Shown in pieces: positions 49,895 to 61,659 of a stretch of DNA of 64,000 nt. The first letter of the stretch is position 1. Every line of letters starts with the position of its first letter. Both the position numbers and the translations under genes were made by a program. Origin of the DNA: Dimorphilus gyrociliatus (taxonomy: Eukaryota > Annelida > Polychaeta > Dinophilidae); NCBI GenBank assembly GCA_904063045.1, contig CAJFCJ010000007.1:179540-243539 (forward strand), read 5' to 3'. Below the pieces are notes generated by a model. That model did not search any database, was not told where the DNA came from, and saw only the letters and a program-made list of their open reading frames with translations.

Positions 49895-50675
49895 CTTTCT
49901 TGAATGGATACGCAGTTATGAAAAAAAGGTATAATATCCTGAAAAGAGAAAAGTAAACAAACATAAGTTTAATAATAGTCTATAAGAATGTAATAATAAG
50001 AAACTAGGACAAATTTTTCATATTATTTATATTGTATTCGTGTTTTAATTTGTAATAAGGTCTAGGTGAAAAAAAGTTTTATGATCTATTATAATTGAGG
50101 TATTGAGAATTCTGTTTAAACTTTCTACATGTAATACAAGTAACAGTGAATTCTACACTATCTATTCAGTAAACTATTGGGACTGTTCCAAAGTCCTTCG
50201 TTAAGATCATGTTTCTTATATTGTTGTACTTTACCTTTCCATTACTCACTTACTAAGACATTGTAAAAGGAAGACGAAGAAAATAATACATAAGGACTAT
50301 AATATCAAAGAGAAATATAGGAGAATGTCAGCCTATTTTATATCTCTCTTTCTAAATATTAAAGCTAACTACATCCATTTATCTGTAGTAAACATTATAA
50401 AACAATATAGAAATTCGTCCTTACCCTAGGATCTGCCAATTACTTGAGTTAATTAACACATAAACAAAAACACAATAATCTATGAAATGTTTACGCCTTG
50501 ATAATCGAATATTCCAAAAGCCAAATCAAACGAAAAAAACAGTTAAAACAGTAGAATAAAATATATGTTTTTATATCCTCTAAATATAATTTCGTACGAA
50601 GAAACTTGTTGTAGTATGTGCGTACAGTCGGAATGTGTGTGAACGGGCTTTGATGGTATCCAACAATATAAATAA

Positions 50676-50685
50676 GTCACGTGAT
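50676..50685. promoter_or_regulatory. GTCACGTGAT E-box (CLEAR-like)
   Basis: The word matches the TFEB/MITF-type CLEAR element except at the last base. It lies about 780 bp upstream of the Delta start codon. Binding is not shown. Confidence 0.3.
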
Positions 50686-51289
50686 ATATATCGTATTGAA
50701 ATTAGGAGCCGGAAATAAAATTATATATAAAAACTTTTGGTTTACGTATGGTATTACGATGAATGATTGGAATAATCCTAATATTACAATAGTTTAGTAA
50801 TCATAAAAACTGTATTTGCGGACAATTATTCTGAATCATAGAGGGAAAAGAGAGTTGAATCTATCCAGACATGGAACTACTGCTATTCATAATATTCTTA
50901 CTGTTGTACCAGGGAATAAAGGAGAATTATAGGCTTATATACAATACATTTCTTTTGTAAATCAAACGAGTGTTTATTAAATATATCGACATAAATATAT
51001 ATATATATATGTTAGTATATATTTATCATTGTTAAAAATGATATAATATTTCTCTCTTATGTTCATGATGAGAACTCGTCTCTCTTCTCCTCATTGAAAT
51101 ACTAATGACAAAACAGTTAATTACTTAGCTTTTCGAAAGCTTCTTAGTAATAAGAAAACTGTTGATTTTTTTGCCTATTGTATTTAAGATACTTCTTTTT
51201 TCAAAGTGTGGAATTTCTTTTCATCTTTATTTTACTTTTATAATTTGATTAAATCTTCATTATCGTATCGTTTCTATATCCCTCTTCCC

Positions 51290-51292
<3 letters not shown>

Positions 51293-51332
<40 letters not shown>
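51293..51332. repeat. CT dinucleotide microsatellite
   Basis: About 20 uninterrupted CT units. Confidence 0.95.
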
Positions 51333-51336
<4 letters not shown>

Positions 51337-52800
51337 TCTTATTTCAGCCTAAACTGTACAAAAATAAAATATAAGTGCTTTTGTAGGTGGTGATAAAACA
51401 TAATAATTTATTTTCTTTAAGAAATGTTGTAGGTGGGTGATTTTCTTTTTCATTATATGCTTTCTTCAAAGAAATTACTCACCCTTAACCCTAAGTAGCT
51501 AGTAGGCTTAAGTATATTTAAAAAACGGCCTGAGTCGATTAATTACTCTTGGCTTATCATTTAAATTATTACTGTTATTACTAAATTATGTGTAATTTCT
51601 TTTATGCAGAGAGAATCTTAGTATTATTCATTCAGAAATGTATCAGATTTGTTTTTTGGGTACATTTCACTTATTACGCAGTTATGTTGATATTTTTTTC
51701 AACTCTCTATTCCACCGAGTACGAATAGAATATATAAAAATTCTTATATTTTAAAAGAATAGATATATTGTTGTTGTCTTCATTCTCTCTTTTAATTATT
51801 AAATATTAGTTTTATGTCGTTTTCTTTTCTTTTCTATTTTATAAAAGGCAATTTAATATTGATTTAATAAATGAAAAACGGAGAGGAAAAGAAAAATTGT
51901 TAAACTAGCAAAACAAGGCTTTGTTTGAAGGATATATTCCTCTTAGAGAAATGATAAAAGTCCCAAAGGGTATGCAGATGGAATATAATAAAAGGTTTAA
52001 ACAATATGTAATAAGTTATGAACATAACATGATATATAATTAAGATTATTTATACACCAAGATAAAAATAAAATATCAATTAATATATGAAATTTCACTT
52101 TGCTACAAAGAACAACTTCTCATATATCGATGATTCATTTATTATTTTCCAGGACTTTTATACAAAATTCTATTAGTGTCTAATGCGTTTCGTTTGTTTT
52201 TCTTTTGTTTTTTTTTTATATATATTTTCATATTGAATAAATCCTACTGTTATGTTACTTTTCAATCATTAACTACTGTATATACTACTTTCTCTTTTCT
52301 CTCTACTTTTCCTATTTATTTTCGTAATTTATATTAAATAGAATACGCATTAAAAACAATAGCGTCTTTAGAAGGACTAATGCTTCTTCGTTATTATAGT
52401 TGTTATTTGTCTTATTTATCTTAAATGAAAACTAACAGGTTTTACTACTATTACTACTATTATTGAAATTTTTGTCCTCTTTTGTATCTTTATTTAACAT
52501 CCATGATTCAGGATAAAGACTCTTGTCATTAGTGTTTTTCTGTTTTTTGCTTATGTTTCTCTGTACATCCTGGTTCAATGTCCCTCAAGAAAGTATCAAT
52601 TTTGTTGTATTTTTTTATCATAAATATAACAATGTTTTCACTTCGTTTCGAAAATCTACCAAAACATATTTACTTTTATTACTGTATTTAATTTTGTATT
52701 TTCGCGCCAAACTTGGACTATCTAAAGTGACTTAGAACAGTATTTAGAAGGGCATGTTAAGGAAATACTTTTGTCATTGATTTAATGTTTTTATAATAAA

Positions 52801-54227
52801 ATGTCCTCTAATGCCAAAGAAAAACATGTTTTACATATATCTAAAGAAGGTTTCAACTGTCCATCGAATCACTGGGACTCTCTTTCCGTATTTGTACGTA
52901 AATATTTTAATTGAGCGATATTTTAGTAATGTAGGCCGGCTCTTCCAGGCGTTCATGTCAATTAGAGGACTTTTAAATGACAACATCTCCATCGATCGAA
53001 GTCTTAGGTTCTCTCTATCATCACCCCTCGAATGGCTACGTAAGTAGTTTATCAAGCATTATAAACATTCTCTAATTAGATCGATTTTCAACGACAAATT
53101 AAATTACTTAATAGTTGACGAACCTTGGCTAGAATTGCCAGATGGTAGCAAAATTATAGGGGCAATGGATATAATGTATCACTTCGAAAAACAGGTAAGT
53201 CACTCTGAAACCTATGATGCTAATTGACGTAATTTCTCTACGAATTTCAGATGACGTCAGCAGTCACATCTAATTGGGCCCAATGCATGGCGTATTATTC
53301 TCTACTAAAAGAAAGACTAGTTCCTGCATTGGTAAGAATTATTAAAGTTATTAAATTTGAACTAGTTAGTCCATAAGCCTAGACACTCTGATTAAATTGG
53401 CTTTTGATAACAGTATAAAGAATTCTGGTTAAATCCAGAAAATTATCTTAATAGTACTTCTAAAGAATATTCGAGAGCTGTCGGCTTCCCTCTAAATTTA
53501 GTTTATTGCGGAATGAAGAGGAAAAGAATTTTAAAGAGCTTAACTTTTGAGTTAAAGAAAGGCGAAGAAGAGATAAAACAATCGGATGAAGTTCTAGTTT
53601 GTATTTAAACATCTATAATGATGCTAATACATTCATATATGTTATGCAACTTTCAGATATTGGGTAGAGCGAAAGAGTTTCTTAACATTCTGGAACGTAA
53701 GCTCAACGATAAAGAATACTTCTTCGGCGATAAGTAAGCTTTCAACATTAAGCTTTAAACCAAGAGTTATTAATCTTGTTTTTTTTGTCCACTTTTTTTA
53801 CTATAAAAAGACCAAGTAGCTTGGATGCAATTGTTTACGGACATTTAGCAATGCTACAAAACGCTAAATTGGTTATAATACCTTTGCTAAATCATCTTAA
53901 ATCTTGCCCAAGCCTTTTAGCTCATTGTCAAAGAATGGAAACTTTAGTTAATGCAAATAGTATGGTTTCTGTTTTTAATTAATAATAATTGTTCAGTAAC
54001 TACGTATATTTTTTTTAGAATTTACTAAAGTGGATACAAATGAATCAAGGGAGAAGGCTGCAATAGACAAAGAATTCCCTAACCGTATTCGGAATATAAT
54101 ATTAACTGCCGTCTTCGGAATAAGCACCTTACTTTTATATACAATAAGCACAGGGATTATACAGATAAACGTGAATCAAGATGATATATCCGATAATGAG
54201 ACAGAAGAGGAGCAGCTTGAAGATTAA
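52801..54227 (+). CDS. metaxin (MTX1/MTX3 type), mitochondrial outer-membrane protein
   Basis: Eight exons, 52801-52893, 52949-53039, 53115-53194, 53251-53331, 53414-53596, 53657-53733, 53811-53959 and 54019-54227, encode 320 residues, the usual metaxin length. The N-terminal thioredoxin-like domain is recognisable from the pattern around DSLSVFAFMSIRG and PDGSKIIGAMDI. The C-terminal GST-like domain contains YFFGDKPSSLDAIVYGHLA, the most diagnostic metaxin motif, followed by NHLKSCPSLLAHCQRM. A C-terminal membrane helix (ILTAVFGISTLLLYTIS) and an acidic tail fit the MTX1/MTX3 class; MTX2 lacks this anchor. Metaxins take part in the SAM/MIB assembly machinery for outer-membrane beta-barrels and in coupling mitochondria to motors. 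Introns are only 55-82 nt. A purely mitochondrial role is known for the family, not shown here. Confidence 0.93.
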
Positions 54228-54470
54228 CTGTTAACAGAAAGAAGCTATTTTCTGGCCTACTTTCACCCTTTAAACAATAAGTCAACCATTCATAAATATA
54301 TTTCTATCACAAATATTTTACGATAGCGTCAATCAATTCAAATAACAACAACAAAACAGGAAAAACAATCATTACACGTAAAAAAAAAGTTAAATTTTCT
54401 TCTTTTGAGCATTTTAAGGCTTTTTTCACTTGATTACAATAGCTTTTCAGATTTTACTTAACATATATAA

Positions 54471-56030
54471 TCAAACATAACCCTCTTTATACTCTTCATT
54501 GATTTCAATGTATGTTGAAGGTGAGCGGTAAGATTCTAGTTTTGTTAACCTTGTAGAACTACTTCTCAAATCTTCATTAGAGGAAGTGGAATCTCTATAA
54601 AGTCTATGGTCTGCAAAGTCATAACGAAATTTCATGGGATTTGGTCTTTTGATAGCGGATTGCTTTCCACCAGGGATCAACCTATTAAATATTTTTAATT
54701 AAACATTATTAAACACCTTCAAGTCGACTATCCCATCTGATAGATTGGCCCTGAGAACGAATTCCCATTTGTGGTTTCATTAAATTCTTAGAAAAACATT
54801 GAGACCGAGAAGGAGGCCAATCGTCAGACGGCGATGTCGAAATTTAATCATTTCTACAACGGTGCGATCGTGTATTTTCCCTATTTTCTAGAATAAAAAA
54901 ACCGCAAACATCTCAACAGGTATAGTCCTGTAGAAATCGTAAGATATTTTTTGAAAAATATAGAATTTACGTACGTACTCAGGTCTGTGAACCCTTCCTC
55001 TTCTTTTCACAATTCTAAACTTTTGGCTAGCAGCACGCCTATCTTTTCTGCGAATCGAGGGTGAATCTGTTATTCCGGCTTTGCAACCCATTAAATTTTG
55101 CATGCAATGCCTAAACGATTTGTTCAAAACCCAATAGAGAATAGGATTAACAGCACAATTAGCGTGAGCTAATAGTAGAACATAATTAAAAATCATTCGA
55201 ATAGTTGTTGCCGTCTCTTCACCAGTAGTTAAATCCATAACAAATGACATAATGCTGTAAGGCATCCAGCATATAATGAACATGAGAACAACAATGAAAA
55301 GCATTTTCGTTATTTTTCTTTTACCAACATCGATTGAAGTTCCGTTGAGGTTTACCGAATTCGATTGCAATGGACCACTCCATATTCTTCTTGCAATTGA
55401 CAAATAACTAGATAGCATGACAAGCATAGGCACTATATACAAAACTATTAATACACATGTACCATAAGATCTTCTAAATAAGATTCCCGTTGTTCCGTTC
55501 ATACTGCTGCTCGTACAAAAGTATATTGATTCTGGCCAGTTTGTGACTGGCTTTGTCGTTCTCATAGCCAGAAATTGTGGAAATGCGCAGAGGGCAGATA
55601 AAATCCAAATTAAAGACAAGGTGAGCATTGCTTTCGCCTTTGTTGCAATTCTATGTCTCATAAACGACTTGAAAGCAAAGTACCTGTCCACACTTAAGGC
55701 AGTTAAGGTGAAAATACTAGCGAAGACTGTTGTACCTAAGGATAATTATTAGTGAATGATTACTATCTTCCTTATATTCTCTTCTCTCTGCTTTCTCTTT
55801 TTGGGTTTCTTTATCATTAAAACAAGTATACTTTACAACAGCAACATGGTTCAAGGTAGGAAGGATTTTTAGCCGCTAGTGATTAGGAATATAAGAAAAG
55901 GCTAATGAATTTATTTTTCTTCTTAGTGTAGTAAGAAAAACAGGAGACAATCATGTATTTAAAATGTACAATTTGATCCTTCTAGGGACTGTCTCCTCTT
56001 TTGTAAGAGGAACTTACGCTGAATTAATTG

Positions 56031-56072
<42 letters not shown>

Positions 56073-56469
56073 CGAAATGCTCGGTAAATTTGATATAAGG
56101 AATTGAAGGAGAAAGCAACCGAATACCTTGTAAAAGGTTGGAAGACTTGCACAGAAATTCTCCGTAATACCATCTATTGTCAACAGCGTTTGCAACTGAG
56201 AGAGGCATACATAACAGTGTCATACATAAGTCAGCCACAGCAAGATTGACCAAAAAGAGGTTTTTGACCCTTCTCATTTTCTTAAATCTGACTATTACTG
56301 ATATAACAAGTGAATTTCCGGTAAGAGCCAATAAAAACACTGGAATGTAGAGTATTAACAGGACAATAGTTCGAGGTTCCTTTATAATTAGTTGCGAGGC
56401 AAAGAAACTCTCAATTATTCTCCTGTATTCTTCTGTTTTATTTCGGACAGAATCATTTGTACGCATCAT
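54471..56469 (-). CDS. class A GPCR of the peptide-receptor type; C-terminal tail ambiguous
   Basis: Exon 1 (56469-56127) and exon 2 (55735 to 54971 or 54975) hold all seven helices. Visible marks are GNSLVISVI (helix 1), NLAVADLCM (helix 2), LSVDRYFAF (DRY), CWMPYSIMSF (helix 6) and NPILYWVLN (NPxxY). The N-terminus has two N-glycosylation sites. The profile is that of invertebrate neuropeptide receptors of the orexin/allatotropin/trissin/NPFF-like groups; the ligand cannot be assigned. With the phase-1 donor at 54970, an exon from 54887 would end at TAA 54846-54844, giving about 383 residues. A tail-like Ser-rich, acidic-ended frame at 54471-54610 joins in phase through the acceptor TTTGCAG and gives a longer form. 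I list the span to include both. The GA array in intron 1 is non-coding. Confidence 0.88.
56036..56069. repeat. GA microsatellite in the GPCR intron
   Basis: About 17 GA units in intron 1 of the peptide-type GPCR, roughly 60 bp from the exon 1 donor. Confidence 0.95.
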
Positions 56470-58396
56470 ATTTATATTCTAAGTGAAAAAAAGAAAAGAA
56501 AAAAACATTGAGTTATTCGTACAAACCAATCAGAATAGATAAACGTACAAAGGAAAGAAAAACTTGTCTAACAAAGGATGAACGACTTTGTGTGTGTTTT
56601 TTTAATAAATATAAAAAACAACTTACACATAAAATGCTGGAGGATTTGAAAGGATTTAATTTCCTATTCAATACTTATGCGAAATGTTTAATACCTCGTT
56701 CCTTTTATTCAGATAGCGTCTAACTTGATCGTAAAATATCTGCTTTTTATATTCAGATAAAATGAATTTTGCCGCTTTCTATCAATTCATCAGTCGTCAG
56801 TTTACGTCCAAGAAACGAAAGAAAATATTTTTTAGCACCAGAATATGGCATTACAAACAACTCTAATGAACGAAGCTTCGACCTTAGCAATTTTCTAGGC
56901 GTTTATGATTGCCCATCTATAATAGCGCCACCTACCCCTTCAAATTAGACAGATTCTCAAAAAACAGGAAAAAAAAACTTATCAAATGTATCCTCGGTTA
57001 ATTGCGATCATAAAAGTAAACAAACAACTGCAATGAGCAAGAATTCTGAAACGTGTTTAATGCATTATGAGTAATCTAGGACAATAATTTTCCAAACAGG
57101 TAGACCGTGAGGCATAAATGTATACTGAAAATGCACTCATCATTATAAATATATATAATATCTATAATATTATCACTGAATAATCGCATCTGAGTGTTCA
57201 AATCGAACATCTTAAATATTTATTTATTACGGAATATCAAACAGAAAGAAAGGACATTGACATACCCTTCCTTCGTTACCTAATGGCAATTTTTTCCCCT
57301 TAAAATAACATTAGTTTTTGAATATTCTATTTAATAAAACCAAATGAACTTACTGTATATACTCTTTTTACCAAAACTGGATATAGGATAATCCTTCTTT
57401 CCTTAATAGACACGGAAAATGGATATTTCTTTTTGCAGCAATATCCGTATAAAACTACATTTCATTTCATACATGTAATTCGTATTTCTTTTCTATTATA
57501 TTAATATAATGCACTTAACAGTTCAGTTGCATGTGATACCCAATGCTAAAAAGCAAGAGTCGTGCACTAAGTACTCCCAACGTTCTATATTTCTTGGCCA
57601 GCTGGCATAATTAATTAATTAATTAAGCATTCTAATAACCAAAAACCGATTATTTTACGTCAGTGTGAAGATTCTATAAAAAATGGCATTTATTCAGATA
57701 TTATCACCTGCTGTAAATGAAAATAACATCTTTTGAAAATAAACAATTGGCTAGGTAACAAGGTATTCCATTTCTTTTGGTGTTAACCTATAAATAATAC
57801 CATGTGCTAGACTTATCATCAGTGTAAGATATCATCAATAAATTTAAAAGTAAAAATACAGTATTATTAAAGATATAAGTATTATGCTTTTCAACATATT
57901 AAACCTTAAAGGATGTTATATTAAATGTCTATATTAGCTTTAATGACGTCAAGAATTTTTAGGTAATAGACAAATTTGTAATGAGATCTAATAAGGCAAT
58001 AAAAGAATGATTCAGTAAGAGAAAAATTGTATTAAATGTACGCTTTTCATAAATAAAGCATTGAGAAAATAGATTAATGAAGTAGGCGCATAAAATTCTC
58101 TTTTATTATGATTTTGTTTTCTCATAAACTGTTACAGCAGCAAACTTCTACTGCAGAGAAATATATTTGGTGCATAAATCAAACAATTAAAAGAAAATTG
58201 ACAAACAAAATCTATTAACTTTCTAATTGTGATAATATCTCCTGATTGTTGAATAATTTATAGACAATATATTATATAGTTAGAAAATTATTGGAGAAAT
58301 AACAATAATGTTACCCTTATTTAAACTAAGAGTAATACAAATCAACTTTTCTCTATTGACATTGTAAAATGTAAAGATAGAAAAGTCAACATTCTT
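56470..58396. other. intergenic, no gene seen
   Basis: Between the GPCR start and the 3' end of the small coiled-coil gene. It includes a strong CTCF-like core on the minus strand (56923-56933) and an AATT tandem run near 57611-57626. A 71-codon frame from 56508 lacks protein-like features. Confidence 0.6.
56923..56933 (-). promoter_or_regulatory. CTCF-like core motif
   Basis: On the minus strand the word is AGGTGGCGCTA, an excellent match to the fly and vertebrate CTCF core. It lies about 450 bp upstream of the GPCR start codon. Confidence 0.4.
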
Positions 58397-59265
58397 TTAG
58401 GAGTTGTTTAGTTCTTCATTTTCAACTTTTATTCTCTGTTGTAGTTCGGAAATTAATTTTTTTTCTTTGCAAATCTGAATAAAAACAATCAAAACCATTC
58501 TTTTCAAGGAACACTGTACATAAACTGTATATCATTACCGTTTGACGTCCGTCTGCTATCTTCTCTTGTATAGATTTTAATTCGGACTCTTCATAGGCCA
58601 CTTCTTTTTGAAGTTCAGTTTTCAGTTGTTTCAGTTTACCTAAATTCTGCTTTCTATTTTTTACTATTGTATTCATTATAATTAGCATTATTTCTTTACT
58701 AAGTATCATTATTTGAAAGATTAACCTATCCGTTTTAATTTCTTTAATTCTTCTTGAGGTTCCCTAAAAACTGAGCCCATTCTTAAGTCATCAATAACAG
58801 TCGTTCTCTCTTTCACAGCTTCGTTCATAGTTTGCCTTTCTTTTTCCTTTTTATGCTGAAGATTATTCAAAATTGATTGACTCTCTCTAAACTTTTGTTC
58901 CAGTAATGCTATATCTGTACTTTCAAATGTTTTGATATCATTGACCAAAAAGAATACTCTTTAGCATACCTTTATTGCATTTTTCTGATCTTTCTTCTAA
59001 TTCTCTCTCTCTATGGAGACTAAATGAGAGACTAAACTCTGTATTTTCTAAAGTTTTACGAGTACTTTCACAGATACTTCGCACTTTGATAGAAATGATA
59101 TCCTATTAATCGTTTGACTTGCTAAAATCTTGAATTTATTAAACCTGTATCCTCAGTTTTTGTCAGACTTTCCAATTCAGCTTTAAGAACATTCTTTCTG
59201 GCTTCTTTTTTCTCTATTGAAGCCCTCATTGAAGTCAAAAAATCAGTGATTTTATTCTCATCCAT
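58397..59265 (-). CDS. small coiled-coil protein, family not recognised
   Basis: Five exons, 59265-59145, 59083-58970, 58914-58726, 58639-58539 and 58474-58397, encode 200 residues in consistent phase. Nearly the whole protein is predicted coiled coil: Glu/Lys/Leu-rich heptads from MRASIEKKEARKNVLKAEL to the C-terminal ISELQQRIKVENEEL. A short break lies around RMGSVFREPQ. The exon 2 acceptor is the CAAAG at 59084-59088, because the nearer-looking AG gives a stop. There is no signal peptide, membrane helix or catalytic motif. Size and shape would suit a kinetochore, centrosome or ciliary subunit, but I cannot name it. Introns are 61, 55, 86 and 64 nt. Confidence 0.8.
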
Positions 59266-59894
59266 TATAACGATGTCTATTAAGCGAATATAAGTTTATT
59301 TACTTCTATTTCTTGCAAAATTATGGGAATAAGTTTTCAAACAACCGGAAGTTTATCACCCAGTGACATCTGCTTTTCTAATTAGGAATAGGGGGCGCTC
59401 ATCTTTAAATACTCAGGATTAAAGTATAGAACAAAATGAGAAAGAGAAAATCTCGTAAAAAAATTATCATTCTAAAGAAAAAATACATTCTAGAAGAAAT
59501 TAATTTTATCCCACAGTAGAATTATCCAGGAAATTACTACTAATTTCCTATTTCAAAGCTTGTAATATAGAATAAAGTAAAAATATAAATTTCTCTTCTG
59601 TAATTTATATTAGACAAAGAAAAGATAACAAAGAATATCACTAATAGAATTTTAGGTTGATTTATAATTAAATTGAAAGCATTCTTGTATCTTTTACTTA
59701 GTCACGAATTTATCTTGCGGTCTAAGCACGACATATATGGAACAACGTTTATTAATTCTAAAAAATAACTGTCCATCTTAAAGGGAAAATGATTAAGGAA
59801 TAACTAAAGACACCACACATAGTATCAAACGAGACTTATAATAACTTTATTGTGTTAATTTTTAGGATAAATTTGAGAAGATCAAAAGAATGTG
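59266..59894. other. intergenic, short
   Basis: Promoter region of the small coiled-coil gene and 3' flank of the MFS transporter. It holds the best CTCF-like core of the window (59390-59400). Confidence 0.7.
59390..59400 (+). promoter_or_regulatory. CTCF-like core motif
   Basis: AGGGGGCGCTC is the canonical CTCF core and a rare GC-rich word in this AT-rich DNA. It lies 125 bp upstream of the small coiled-coil gene start. Confidence 0.45.
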
Positions 59895-61325
59895 TTACAT
59901 TTTAGTTAGAAGTATTGAATTTGTCTCGTTGGGATCTTCCGTAGCTTTATTTTGTGGTTCTTCAATTAAAATTTTTTCCACATTTGGTGTTGCAAGTGTC
60001 TTAGATTTTTCAAAATATCTTACCATTACTTCAAAGACTATATACATTAATATACACATTAAAGCCCCAAGAAGAGATGCGTATAGGACTGAAAAAGGAG
60101 AGACTGAGTCAAAAAGAACTCCTACCACGGATGGACCTATTATATTTCCAAGTGAACTACCGATTGATAATATCCCAGCAGCAATGCCATTCATTTCTAT
60201 TACTTCCGAAGCTCTGAGAACAACTGAAGCGTATGTACTACTCATTCCTAGCCCGAAAACAGCCGTGCTTATCCACATAACCATTGGGTGGTATTTGCAT
60301 AATATGGCAGAGGTTAACATTGATAAAAATGTCAAAACAGTAGTAATAATAATCATTGTTTTAGGGCGTAGGAAAATGGATATTGGAACAGCCAAAAACC
60401 TCCCGACTGAATGAGCGCCCCAAAGTACAGATGTTATTAAAGGACCGTCACTCTTATCCCAATGTAGACCCTTGATTACAAAAGTTGCTAAAAAGTGGCC
60501 AGGTGTATCTTCAGTAACAAGTAACCAAAAGTAAAACATAACGAGAATAACTAAAAAGGCTATTCGCTTCTTCTTGTTTAACATTTTAATGTTTTTATTA
60601 CATTCTCTGTTAGAAGGGTCGTCAACAGTACTTGTTGCTTTCGTGAAAATGGTAGATTTTAATAGAAAAAACAGTATGGTAAACATTAAAATTGATGGAA
60701 CGGCTATGATGCCTGCAATAATTCCTGCGTAATGTACTCGGATATCTTCATTTGATGCATTAAACCCTTTGGTTACAGTTTCTGATGTTGTATTATCGCC
60801 AATTTCATAAGCATTTATGTCTTTAGGCAATTCTTTAAGTAGAAAAGGCTTAGCGATAAAGGGACCTATTGCAGCTCCTAATGACCAAACAGCATGGGCT
60901 GTCTGAAGAAGTGGTTTTACCAGCTTCGAACCTTTCCATACATAGACAATATATGACTGTCCTCCACTATCAACTGCACCCATAAATATACCTGATAGAG
61001 TATTAAAGAATATAAATAAACCTAAATTCGGAGAGGCGGGTACTGCAGCTATAGTTGCTCCAATTCCTAAATTTGCCACGGCAAACCAAAATTCGTTACT
61101 TACTCTGTCATAAAGTACAGAACAAAGGAAACTGCCAACTAAATAGCCGAAAGCATGAAAAGAAATTCCGATTGAAATTCTTTGGGTATCTGTATTTAAC
61201 ATTATTTGAAAATCAAGTAAGGCTGGACCGAACAAACCGGCACACACTCCCAGCACAAAAAACGATAAATAAATAGCAAGGGTTCGGAATTTCTTCCTCT
61301 CTACTGTATTGACGCTGGAATCCAT
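59895..61325 (-). CDS. MFSD4-like major facilitator transporter (NaGLT1-type)
   Basis: A single exon of 476 codons. About twelve hydrophobic helices are arranged as 6+6, with a glycosylated loop around NTTSETVTKGFNASNED and a short cytosolic tail. The first helix region (FFVLGVCAGLFGPALLDF), the SIGISFHAFGYLVGS segment and the VDSGGQSYIVYVW motif resemble MFSD4A/MFSD4B. MFSD4B was described as a sodium-dependent glucose transporter, so sugar transport at the plasma membrane is possible, but the substrate is not proven for most members. The gene has no intron, unlike nearly all its neighbours, which raises the possibility of an old retrocopy; no poly-A remnant is obvious. It is divergent to the next gene, with 334 bp between the start codons. 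Confidence 0.88.
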   Translation of the reverse strand: MDSSVNTVERKKFRTLAIYLSFFVLGVCAGLFGPALLDFQIMLNTDTQRISIGISFHAFGYLVGSFLCSVLYDRVSNEFWFAVANLGIGATIAAVPASPNLGLFIFFNTLSGIFMGAVDSGGQSYIVYVWKGSKLVKPLLQTAHAVWSLGAAIGPFIAKPFLLKELPKDINAYEIGDNTTSETVTKGFNASNEDIRVHYAGIIAGIIAVPSILMFTILFFLLKSTIFTKATSTVDDPSNRECNKNIKMLNKKKRIAFLVILVMFYFWLLVTEDTPGHFLATFVIKGLHWDKSDGPLITSVLWGAHSVGRFLAVPISIFLRPKTMIIITTVLTFLSMLTSAILCKYHPMVMWISTAVFGLGMSSTYASVVLRASEVIEMNGIAAGILSIGSSLGNIIGPSVVGVLFDSVSPFSVLYASLLGALMCILMYIVFEVMVRYFEKSKTLATPNVEKILIEEPQNKATEDPNETNSILLTKM

Positions 61326-61659
61326 CTAAAGCAGGTTATCATCTGATGAACAGCTTCTTAGAATGAATTCATATTTATAGTTTGGTAGATAAGATAGTAC
61401 GCCGTTTAAAGAACAAACGCAAATATCTCTCCTAGCAGACACGTGTAATTAGAAATTCGCAGACGAAATATTCGCTCGTCCAAACTTCATTACCAGTTTT
61501 CTGAAGAAATCACGAATCTTTATAAATTATTTCATTTGTTTTCTATTAGGCCTATTACAATTTTTGGAAAACGAAATATGTATTTTTAAAAAATTAAAGG
61601 ATGTTCGATTAAAAATGAAATGATCAATAGTGTTTAATAAATAAGAAAAATAGAAAAAG
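61326..61659. promoter_or_regulatory. short divergent promoter region
   Basis: The start codons of the MFS transporter (-) and the DTHD1-like gene (+) are separated by 334 bp, which must hold both promoters. The middle part (61430-61500) is relatively GC-richer, with an ACACGTGT E-box near 61439. No TATA box is obvious. Confidence 0.45.

Larger units (their letters stand above)
49895..52800. other. divergent intergenic, Delta and metaxin
   Basis: A 2.9-kb AT-rich gap with a CACGTG element (50676-50685), TA runs near 50994-51012 and a CT array (51293-51332). No coding frame is convincing. Confidence 0.6.

Noticed and set aside
52811-53047. 78-codon frame covering the start of metaxin
   Set aside because: It reads through the 55-nt intron 52894-52948; the metaxin pattern appears only with the ATG at 52801 and that intron removed.
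58936-58980. Reading the small coiled-coil protein straight through 58915-58969
   Set aside because: The frame breaks there; a GT-AG intron of 55 nt restores the heptad pattern on both sides.
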